A DNA stretch of 64,000 nucleotides, taken from positions 229,449 to 293,448 of the forward strand of contig NZ_VAHO01000003.1 in the NCBI RefSeq assembly GCF_005796225.1. Reading direction: 5' to 3'. The translations under genes were made by a program, and so were the position numbers. The stretch comes from Pseudarthrobacter sp. NamE5. Its GTDB lineage: Bacteria > Actinomycetota > Actinomycetes > Actinomycetales > Micrococcaceae. A model generated the notes under the pieces. It made no database searches, was not told the DNA's origin, and worked only from the letters and a program-made list of their open reading frames with translations. Below are positions 1 to 6,644 of this stretch, in pieces (within the stretch, counting starts at the first letter, position 1; each line of letters begins with the position of its first letter).

Positions 1-80
1 GCCTCAAAGGAACCGGATCCCGCGCCGCATCCGGTAAGTGCTAGGACGCCCGCCGCGGTGACAACAAGTGCTTTTTTCAA
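1..80 (-). CDS. Lipoprotein, N-terminal fragment cut by the window edge
   Basis: Reading leftward from a TTG at 78-80, the frame encodes a short signal peptide beginning MKKALVVTAAGVLAL, followed by a lipobox (LTGC) and a Gly/Ser-rich tether. A ribosome binding site (GGGGAG) lies 8 bases before the TTG. The protein should be exported and lipid-anchored at the cysteine near residue 18. Only about 26 codons are present, so its function cannot be told. It is divergent from the TM2 gene at 378. Confidence 0.6.
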   Translation of the reverse strand, partial: MKKALVVTAAGVLALTGCGAGSGSFE

Positions 81-377
81 GGTGAATACTCCCCAATAGG
101 TGTGAAAGACACGATGACTATATAGGATGCTTTGCTGTTCGCCAGAAGAAACATAAGTCATCAATGAGTCGGAAGGTGTAATATCCGTTGAGCGGGCTCG
201 TTTGCCCGTAGCGCTACTGGGGGAAGCGAACTTGTTTGTAACTGCCTTTCGGCATTCTGTCACCGTCTCAGCGGTCCAACCTTGCACGCAGGGTTTCCCT
301 CAATGCGCGTCCATCACCGCACCCACCCCGCACGCTTCGCATCGCACGTCGGTCAGGTGTCCTCCGAAAGGACTCTC
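81..377. promoter_or_regulatory. Divergent intergenic region between lipoprotein and TM2 gene
   Basis: About 300 bases without a supported gene separate two divergently transcribed envelope genes, so both promoters should lie here. A TATA-rich stretch near 118-125 could be the -10 element of the leftward gene, but no convincing -35 partner was seen. The region is more AT-rich than its surroundings. Nothing else was identified. Confidence 0.3.
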
Positions 378-1148
378 ATGAGCCAAACCCCAAACCTCGC
401 GCCCTATCCTCCTGCTAACAGCTACGGACAGTTACAACAGAGCAACAAGTCATTCCTCGTGACCTGGCTACTTTCCCTACTCCTCGGCGTGCTCGGCGTA
501 GACCGCTTTTACCTCGGCAAAGTCGGAACTGGCATCCTGAAACTGGTCACACTTGGTGGCTTCGGTATATGGGCTTTGATCGACCTCATCCTGATCCTCA
601 CCAACAAGATGCGCGACAAGCAGGGCCTCCCGCTTGAGGGGTATGACAAGCACAAGAAAGTCGCGCTGATCGTCACGGCCGCGCTTATCCTGCTGAGCAT
701 CATTATCAACGTGGCACGTGGCGGTTCAACCCCAACAAGTGCGCCGGCCGTGGCTCCCGCGAATGACGCCGCCGCACCCGTTGCTGCTGCTCCCGCAGCC
801 CCTGAGCCTGCGGCCCCCGCAGCGGAAGCCACTTGGACTAAAGTGGCGGAGCTGACAGGATCCAGCGACATGGCGAGCCAGGCATTCGCGCTCTCCGGCA
901 AAAGCACACGGCTCGTCTACTCCTTCACGGGAGCACAGCAGGTGAATGGTCAATCGATGGCTGTCGGTGCTATCTACCTCGAGAAAGAAGGCGTAGACAT
1001 CACCACAGATGGTGGCATCCCCATCAAGATGCTCCAAAAGGATGAATCCGGTGAAACCGCAGTTCATAAGGGCGCCGGCAACTATTACCTTGACGTGAAG
1101 GCAGCCAACTTTGACTCTTGGACCATCACAGTCGAAGAAAAGAAGTAG
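378..1148 (+). CDS. TM2-domain membrane protein with extracytoplasmic C-terminal domain
   Basis: A 256-aa protein. An upstream in-frame start exists, but the ATG at 378 has a good binding site (AAAGGA) and gives the natural N-terminus. Residues 20-75 form a TM2 domain: two hydrophobic helices joined by a turn containing GVDRFYLGK, the family hallmark. A third helix (about residues 92-115) is followed by an Ala/Pro-rich linker and a roughly 90-residue soluble C-terminal domain ending in EEKK. The TM2 family has no single known function. The soluble domain is probably outside the membrane. It sits 23 bases before a lipoprotein gene, so the two are likely co-transcribed. Confidence 0.8.
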   Translation: MSQTPNLAPYPPANSYGQLQQSNKSFLVTWLLSLLLGVLGVDRFYLGKVGTGILKLVTLGGFGIWALIDLILILTNKMRDKQGLPLEGYDKHKKVALIVTAALILLSIIINVARGGSTPTSAPAVAPANDAAAPVAAAPAAPEPAAPAAEATWTKVAELTGSSDMASQAFALSGKSTRLVYSFTGAQQVNGQSMAVGAIYLEKEGVDITTDGGIPIKMLQKDESGETAVHKGAGNYYLDVKAANFDSWTITVEEKK

Positions 1149-1171
1149 CGACTACAGCGTTTTAGGAATCT

Positions 1172-1588
1172 ATGAAAAAGGCAGCTTTAGCAGTCGTTCT
1201 GGCGGGGCTTTTTCTTGGAGCCTGCTCAAGCAACACACCGGCAGCAACGCCGTCCACATCGACTACGACTCCGCTGCCCGCCACGACATCGACGCGGGCA
1301 GCCGTTTCAGCAACACCAACACCCAAAGGAATTCCTACCAGCGGGTCCTACGCGGCGGACGTAGCAAAGCTCGGCATCAAACCTGACAACATACAGAGTT
1401 ACGCGATGTGGATGAAGGAACGAATCTGCGAGCAAGATAGCGTCGGTCTGGGGATTGCTGTTCGCAGTATAGGTGGCAGCACGGTGGCTTCCGGTGGGGG
1501 AATCGAGGTGGTTCGTTTGACGAACGCCTATTTCTGCCCCAACAAAACGCAGGAAGTAGAGGCTGCCCTCGATTATTTTGACCAGTAA
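1172..1588 (+). CDS. Small DUF732-like lipoprotein
   Basis: A 138-aa protein with a lipoprotein signal peptide (MKKAALAVVLAGLFLGAC; lipobox LGAC, lipidated Cys at residue 18), then a Thr/Pro/Ala-rich tether of about 35 residues and a compact domain of about 80 residues. That domain, with LGIKP, two spaced cysteines (RICEQ and AYFCP) and a C-terminal helix, resembles the DUF732 fold of small actinobacterial secreted proteins; this is a judgement by eye. It follows the TM2 gene closely. The function of DUF732 is unknown. Confidence 0.7.
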   Translation: MKKAALAVVLAGLFLGACSSNTPAATPSTSTTTPLPATTSTRAAVSATPTPKGIPTSGSYAADVAKLGIKPDNIQSYAMWMKERICEQDSVGLGIAVRSIGGSTVASGGGIEVVRLTNAYFCPNKTQEVEAALDYFDQ

Positions 1589-1618
1589 CGAGGCTCGGCA
1601 AGACTCGTTGCTACAGCC

Positions 1619-1661
1619 CGATCGGTAGAGCCGTCCAGGTCATTGATGGCTCTACCGATCG
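1619..1661. terminator. Perfect 14-bp inverted repeat between convergent genes
   Basis: CGATCGGTAGAGCC at 1619-1632 is repeated in inverted form at 1648-1661, with a 15-base loop. It lies between the end of the lipoprotein gene and the end of the convergent ligase gene, where a bidirectional terminator is expected. There is no clear U-tract, so termination is inferred from position and stem strength. Confidence 0.5.
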
Positions 1662-1717
1662 AGGTTAGCTCATCAGGAGACGGCAGAACGGTGTCCTAGC
1701 CGATGGGCCCTGTTGCA

Positions 1718-2722
1718 TCATTCGCGCTTCGGCGGTTTCAACGACAAGGGTTGAAGCTCGGGCCGCACACGCCGGAAGCGCAGAGGATGCCTGAAGGACC
1801 GGCCGGACCACGCCACGTCGGCTGCGACTTCCACCACGATGGGTTCCACTAGGGTTAGCGCCACGGGTCCCTTGTCTTTGCTGAACCTGTCTAGGGCGCC
1901 GTGACTGATTTGCTCCGGCCAGGGATGGTTCGAGGCCGGCGGGCTTAGGTGTTGTGCAAGGACCCGCGCTGTCTTCGTTGACAGGGCAGTCGATCTACCC
2001 ACTATCACCAGTTCTTCTCGTAGCGGAAGCCCTGCAACTATCGCGGTTGGCTCGGTGCGGCTGCCGATAACAGCACCGCAGACTACATCGATAACGTCAC
2101 GGTGCTTGACCTTCAGCCATTGGCGCTGTCCACCCTCATAGAGTTGGGAGGCGCCTTTGACGACCAGGCCCTCGATGCCGGTCGCTGGCATCTCCGCAAA
2201 CCACTGTTCGGCAAGTTTCTTATCTCGTGTAGTGGGGGAGAGGGCAAGAGGTGCATCCCATTCACTAGAAAGAGCCTCAAGTAGTTCACGTCTCTGTGAG
2301 AGTGGTACGCCTCTGGTGTCATAATGGGCCGCCGTCAAGAGGTCGAAAGCGGCGAATGACGCTGGCCGCTCCACTGCTAGGGGCGCGAGGTTTGTTTTCG
2401 ATGCGGTCATGCGCTGTTGAAGCGCATCAAAGTCCAGCCGACCTTCGGACCAGATCACCGCTTCACCATCAATAAGGAATCCGGGCGGGATCTGCTTGTT
2501 CGCGGCCGCCACCAACTCCGGGAAGTAGCGGGATAGGTTTTTACCTTGCCGTGACCACAAAGACACTCCGTCGTCCTCAGTGAGTAGGGCCAACCTGAAC
2601 CCGTCCCACTTCGGCTCGTACAGACAGCCGCCGGGAAGCGCATTCTCCGGAGGAATTCTGGACACTGCTTTCGCTAACGCCAACGGGACTGGCGGGCGCA
2701 TCCCTGCTGGCACACCTTTCAT
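1718..2722 (-). CDS. ATP-dependent DNA ligase, LigC / LigD-ligase-domain type
   Basis: A 334-aa protein made of only the nucleotidyltransferase and OB-fold modules of a minimal ATP-dependent ligase. The adenylation motif is EPKWDGFRL (residues about 37-45, catalytic Lys). Motif III-like LIDGEAVIW, motif IV EGLVVKG and motif V LKVKHRD follow in order, then a C-terminal OB domain. There is no polymerase or nuclease domain, which fits stand-alone LigC rather than LigD. Such enzymes seal nicks or breaks and act with Ku-type end joining in some actinobacteria; no Ku gene is visible here. The start may be either ATG 2720-2722 or one seven codons later. Its position inside a probable prophage is unusual. 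Confidence 0.85.
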   Translation of the reverse strand: MKGVPAGMRPPVPLALAKAVSRIPPENALPGGCLYEPKWDGFRLALLTEDDGVSLWSRQGKNLSRYFPELVAAANKQIPPGFLIDGEAVIWSEGRLDFDALQQRMTASKTNLAPLAVERPASFAAFDLLTAAHYDTRGVPLSQRRELLEALSSEWDAPLALSPTTRDKKLAEQWFAEMPATGIEGLVVKGASQLYEGGQRQWLKVKHRDVIDVVCGAVIGSRTEPTAIVAGLPLREELVIVGRSTALSTKTARVLAQHLSPPASNHPWPEQISHGALDRFSKDKGPVALTLVEPIVVEVAADVAWSGRSFRHPLRFRRVRPELQPLSLKPPKRE

Positions 2723-2784
2723 GAGGCGAGTTTACTGACCACTTGGAGGGGGTGATCGACGGTTAGTCAGGCGGACCGAATCAT

Positions 2785-3165
2785 TTAGAACTGTACGTAC
2801 CGCCCGCGCCACTCGCCCTCGTCCGGGCGCCGGACGTCTGGAGCGGGAACCCAGCAGCTCATGTGCTGGGCCCCCTCGTCCGTCCACACAACATCTACCC
2901 AGTCCTTGCTGTAGAAGGTCGCATAGCCGTGCACTTCGACCGTACCGCCACCCACTAAGGGGACCAGGGCAATAACCTCCGGCTCGGTCCGTGACTCGAA
3001 CCTGGTGACGCTGCCAGACTCGTGCTCCGGGTGCGGGTCAGCGTGCTCGTACTCCGCTCCGTCCAGCACGAATTTTGTTGGCTTGTTGAATAGTCCCACA
3101 TCGCCACTAAACCATGAAAACCGAGGTTTACAGGTCCGGCCCGTTGCGAGCTGGCTCTCCTCCAT
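2785..3165 (-). CDS. Hypothetical protein, 126 aa
   Basis: The frame is open further upstream, but the start taken here begins MEESQLATG; an adjacent GTG one codon earlier fits the AAAGGGG binding site equally well. The product is soluble, acidic and rich in aromatic residues, with no signal peptide or membrane segment. I recognise no family. It is divergent from the 501-aa gene at 3276 and has similar, somewhat lower GC. It may share the intergenic promoter region with that gene. Confidence 0.5.
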   Translation of the reverse strand: MEESQLATGRTCKPRFSWFSGDVGLFNKPTKFVLDGAEYEHADPHPEHESGSVTRFESRTEPEVIALVPLVGGGTVEVHGYATFYSKDWVDVVWTDEGAQHMSCWVPAPDVRRPDEGEWRGRYVQF

Positions 3166-3275
3166 CACACGCGCTACCCCTTTCGCCCAACCAAACCTCC
3201 GGTTATATTTGACCCCACTCGGGCTGGCTCTGCCGCGGGCCAGTACCGGGGCGGGGCGATATACGAGGGGCGACC

Positions 3276-4781
3276 ATGGAATACCCTGTCCGGTATCTAG
3301 AGAGCTTTGACTCGATTCGGGCTGGCTGGCAGCCGGGTCCGAACGTTCCGGCAGACGAGGCACGAGCGCAAGCGTGTATAGAAACCATGGTTTCGCTCGC
3401 TTTCGGCCGCGACATCGTGATCCAACAGTCTTACGCGCTGGACTCCTTTGCTTTTCAACTGGTTCTCACCGACGTGGTGCAGGCGTACGAGCGTGTTCTG
3501 AGCGAGCCTAGTTCAACAAAGTTCTGGGCAAACGAAAATCTTCCAATACGACTGCATCTCTACGGGCACAAAAGCTTCAGAGGCGCCGCAGCGGACGTGT
3601 TCAGACGGATCGGCCGAGGGGAGTTTCATAGCCAGATGTATCCAGATCTCACTGGCGAGCCGGAGGCTTTAGTTATTGCTGATGAGATTTTCAATCATGG
3701 ACGAGACCTTCGTCTGTATGAGTTCTTTGCCGGAGATGGGAGAAGCGAGCTATTCAGGAATTTGTGGGCGTGGTTCGGAGAATCCGTCCAAGGAGAAGGC
3801 CGCCGTATAGTCGAGCCTGTACCGGAAAAAGCTCTTAATATTGATCTTTTGTTGGCGCCACTCCTCAGCGACGAGTCAGTACTCCTGGCTGGACCGAAAG
3901 GTGAGGAACTCGTTGCCGATCCAGTTCTAGGTGAGGTGGTGACGGCGCTTCGGACCCTAGCCAAATCCTCCGGGAGACAGTCTCCTTTCAAATCCCGTAG
4001 CCCTCTGTATTCGAACAGACCATGGGCAGACTCGGGCGGGCCTTCCGCGGGTCAGATGGTCGGCGACACGCTCCCTCTCGTGCAGGAGGTGGTTAGCACT
4101 CTTTACAACCGCACAACTGTTGCGTCGATAGGGAGAGCCTCCGCCTACTACTCGACTCCCATGTCTTCGCCCGAATACGCAGATGACTTGTTGAAAGTGC
4201 AGGAGTTGGCTCTAGCTTCCGCTGCGGCTGCGAAAGCCGGCACGCAACCTAAGCGACAGCCAGGTGCATACGAGGGGCTACCTGCCAACCCTCCCATGGA
4301 AATAAGAATCAACAGCAAAGATGGCGTGCGCGGGTCCTTCAATCGCAAACTGGGGCCAGGATCAGGTAACACGGTTTCTGCCTTCGAGTCGATACTGCAA
4401 CTTCGGCAGGAACCGAAGTGGCAAAAAGGAATAGAGGCAATTGACGCGTCGTACTACGGCGGAGATCTTGACGGCTATGTGTCGGCCGTTCACTCGCATT
4501 TGGATGTTGTGGCGCAAGGGGTCGGCCGACATCTTGTTGTCCGGACAGGATACGGAGGGCAGACAATTTTCTTTCAAGACCCCAGCCAAAAAGGGGCAAT
4601 GTTGAGCGCCGCCATTGCGAGTGGCACTGGCATGGAGGCTCAGGCGATAGAGCCATTTGTGTCGTTGGGCGTTGACCTCGGGCTGGGGTGGATTGCTGAA
4701 CGGAGGGCCCAAGGCGCGGCTGTGAAAGATATGCGCCAGGCGTGGACAGAAGTAGTCATTCCGCCCAGGAGGAGAGCTTGA
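3276..4781 (+). CDS. Unknown 501-aa protein, coupled to a Nudix hydrolase
   Basis: The ATG at 3276 follows a good binding site (GAGGGG, about 6 bases away). The product is a soluble 501-aa protein with no signal peptide or transmembrane helix and no family I recognise. The N-terminal 130 residues look like a compact alpha/beta domain (DIVIQQSYALDSFAF). The middle (about 215-330) is polar and probably flexible; the C-terminal third (HLVVRTGYGGQTIFF) looks folded. Its stop codon overlaps the TTG start of the downstream Nudix gene, so the two are translated together. A TATATT at 3204-3209 may be its -10 element. GC is below that of the phage structural genes, as in cargo DNA. Confidence 0.75.
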   Translation: MEYPVRYLESFDSIRAGWQPGPNVPADEARAQACIETMVSLAFGRDIVIQQSYALDSFAFQLVLTDVVQAYERVLSEPSSTKFWANENLPIRLHLYGHKSFRGAAADVFRRIGRGEFHSQMYPDLTGEPEALVIADEIFNHGRDLRLYEFFAGDGRSELFRNLWAWFGESVQGEGRRIVEPVPEKALNIDLLLAPLLSDESVLLAGPKGEELVADPVLGEVVTALRTLAKSSGRQSPFKSRSPLYSNRPWADSGGPSAGQMVGDTLPLVQEVVSTLYNRTTVASIGRASAYYSTPMSSPEYADDLLKVQELALASAAAAKAGTQPKRQPGAYEGLPANPPMEIRINSKDGVRGSFNRKLGPGSGNTVSAFESILQLRQEPKWQKGIEAIDASYYGGDLDGYVSAVHSHLDVVAQGVGRHLVVRTGYGGQTIFFQDPSQKGAMLSAAIASGTGMEAQAIEPFVSLGVDLGLGWIAERRAQGAAVKDMRQAWTEVVIPPRRRA

Positions 4782-5314
4782 CCCGCGAGATAAGGCGACT
4801 CCAAGAAGTGATCGCTTATGAGAACAGTTACTTCACTGTTTTCGACGACGCGGTGGAGTTCCCTACAGGCCGACGCGGAACTTACCTTAGGATCGCTGCT
4901 GTAGCCCCTGGTACCCCAGTCGTCGTCTTAGCGAAACGTGGCGGCTTGATTGGCCTGGTGCGGAGTTACCGATATCCAATTGGCCAGTCGCAGTGGGCTC
5001 TTCCCCGTGGTTTTGCCCACGGCACTGATGTCTTGGAGAGCGCCCTCGCAGAACTCGGAGAGGAACTTGGCGTAACCGGGGCTGAGATCCGATTGTTGGG
5101 ACATGTAACTCCAGACTCTGGGCTACTTGCGACCCGTGTGGCCGTCGTTCTAGCGAGAGTTCTAGAGATGGCGGCCTCCTTTGAGGACCGGGAAGAAATT
5201 GAAGCCAATATGTGGGTCACACAAGAGCAAATGCGAAATATGGTTCGCGGCGGTGAGATTGAGGATGCCTTCACATTGTCGGCCTTGACACTATCTTCAA
5301 TTCACGGCGCTTAA
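4778..5314 (+). CDS. Nudix hydrolase, ADP-ribose pyrophosphatase-like, atypical Nudix box
   Basis: The start is the TTG at 4778-4780, because AGGAGG lies 5 bases upstream and TTG overlaps the TGA of the previous gene (TTGA). An ATG 12 codons upstream has no such site. The 178-aa product has a Nudix fold: a beta-rich N-terminus (YFTVFDDAVEFP) as in ADP-ribose pyrophosphatases, then the Nudix region PRGFAHGTD...AELGEELGV at about residues 81-103. The metal-binding E..EE is kept, but the conserved Arg before it is Ala and the loop is one residue short. The substrate is probably a nucleoside diphosphate linked to another group; the exact one cannot be told. Confidence 0.82.
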   Translation: MTREIRRLQEVIAYENSYFTVFDDAVEFPTGRRGTYLRIAAVAPGTPVVVLAKRGGLIGLVRSYRYPIGQSQWALPRGFAHGTDVLESALAELGEELGVTGAEIRLLGHVTPDSGLLATRVAVVLARVLEMAASFEDREEIEANMWVTQEQMRNMVRGGEIEDAFTLSALTLSSIHGA

Positions 5315-5520
5315 ACTGCCCAGCGGTTACCAACGAGCACCGGGCAGAGATTCTCATCCGACTTATCGCCGGTCGGGTTTTTGGCAAGAAGACTTCGGTG
5401 CAAAAGGGAAGGGCTGCTTCCGACATCCACAGCACCCGAGGCTACTTAGGCAGTAATGCATTTGGGGCGCTGCGACGAGGTTGGACTCAGTACCGAGGGT
5501 AGTCGGGTTAGTGTGTTCGG

Positions 5521-5763
5521 GTGAGTGATGATGTAGCGCAGAAGCGTCCGCGGTTCTTAACGATCAGCCAGGTATCGGAAGAGTTGTCTGTTGGAGTTAC
5601 GACTGTTCGTCAGTTGATAAAGACTGGCGAGCTGCGGGCATTGCAGATAGGTGGCCGCGGCATCTGGCGTGTCGCTACGAGGGATGTTGAGGACTACATC
5701 GAGCAGGCATACCGGGTGACTGCTGAGCGGATAGCCGCTGGCGAGATACCTGACGAGGTGTAG
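5521..5763 (+). CDS. Excisionase/MerR-like helix-turn-helix protein, 80 aa
   Basis: The reading frame begins with GTG at 5521, without a clear Shine-Dalgarno sequence, so translation may be leaderless. Residues 12-60 form a compact winged HTH of the excisionase (HTH_17) type: LTISQVSEELSVGVTTVRQ, then GELRALQIGGRGIWRV, then DVEDYIEQ. Such proteins bind DNA to steer integrases or to regulate nearby genes. It lies 30 kb from the integrase and just before a membrane-protein gene, so local regulation is as likely as excision. Confidence 0.75.
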   Translation: MSDDVAQKRPRFLTISQVSEELSVGVTTVRQLIKTGELRALQIGGRGIWRVATRDVEDYIEQAYRVTAERIAAGEIPDEV

Positions 5764-5839
5764 CTTCACATGACCACGATTGGGTAACTGTTCGTCGCGT
5801 TGCTGTCGTGAATAATGGGCCGACCTGCACAGTTGCTTC

Positions 5840-6430
5840 ATGAACTTACCCAGACGCCCCCGCGGGACTATTGGAGGCCAGGTGACGGGTCGATGGGCTG
5901 CGAAAAACGCCAAGGACCTGTTCACATACGAAATGCTTCTCCAGCGTGAGTTGGAGCAGGATGCGATGCTGTGGCAGACGCCTACCATTGCGCTTACAGC
6001 TCAGGCTTTCCTCTTGACTATTGCCTTGAATCCAACGTCTCCGGCATTCGCTACCTTTCTTGCTTCCGGACTTGGTTTGGTTGTTGCGCTCCTGTCGATG
6101 CAGTTGATGGCTAAGCACCGCTTCCTTAACCTGATGGATCGTTCCCACCTTCATGCTTTGGAAGATCGGCTAGGTATTCAGCATCTGAGTAACCGTCAGT
6201 ACTTCTATACGAATGGCGCCTATCGGATCCCGGATTGGCTTTCCTTACATAAGGCTCCCCCTTCTGAGCATGGGTTAGCGCGGTTCCGCAGCTATCGGGT
6301 TTGGATTGTTGGGATGGTCATCTTCGCTGCGGTGAATCTCGCAATCATTGCGGTTCAGATTTGGGCGCCAGGGGTCCTGGACGCTCCTCCCACGCCTACA
6401 CCAGCCCCTACGCCTACGCCCGCGCCGTAA
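5840..6430 (+). CDS. Membrane protein with proline-threonine tail
   Basis: A 196-aa protein. A basic N-terminus leads into a helical segment (EMLLQRELEQDAMLWQ), two hydrophobic helices at about residues 49-66 and 68-86, a soluble loop of about 60 residues, and a third helix at about 152-174. The tail is an imperfect PT/AP repeat. I recognise no named family; related proteins with the LLQRELEQDAMLWQTP stretch occur as hypothetical proteins in actinobacteria. No good ribosome binding site precedes the ATG. It lies 76 bases after the HTH gene. Confidence 0.6.
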   Translation: MNLPRRPRGTIGGQVTGRWAAKNAKDLFTYEMLLQRELEQDAMLWQTPTIALTAQAFLLTIALNPTSPAFATFLASGLGLVVALLSMQLMAKHRFLNLMDRSHLHALEDRLGIQHLSNRQYFYTNGAYRIPDWLSLHKAPPSEHGLARFRSYRVWIVGMVIFAAVNLAIIAVQIWAPGVLDAPPTPTPAPTPTPAP

Positions 6431-6520
6431 GGCTGTTCCTCTCGATTTGAAAACTAAGCATGCTGTCTATTACCGTTGATGGGTCGCTTCATATGTCCCC
6501 CCATTCGTGTGAAGAGGCTT

Positions 6521-6560
6521 GAAAGACCCCGCTCGCCTGACTCGTGATGCGGGGTCTTTC
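6521..6560 (+). terminator. Hairpin terminator after the 196-aa membrane protein
   Basis: GAAAGACCCCGC at 6521-6532 pairs with GCGGGGTCTTTC at 6549-6560 (12 bp, 16-base loop). It separates the membrane-protein gene from the acyltransferase gene. There is no long U-tract, but the stem is strong and the position is right. Confidence 0.65.
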
Positions 6561-6644
6561 GCTGCCCTCGTAAAGGTGTCGCTTTCCCGGATTTATTGAC
6601 CGCATATCATAGGGGCAGTCTCAATCCTTAGCTGGGGGAATCTC

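Noticed and set aside
509..907. Long minus-strand frame opposite the TM2 gene
   Set aside because: It is the complement of the Ala-rich linker codons; no binding site and no recognisable product.
6441..6470. Possible left attachment site (ATTTGAAAAC resembles the tRNA T-arm)
   Set aside because: Only a few bases match the tRNA-Ser 3' end; far too short for an att core.
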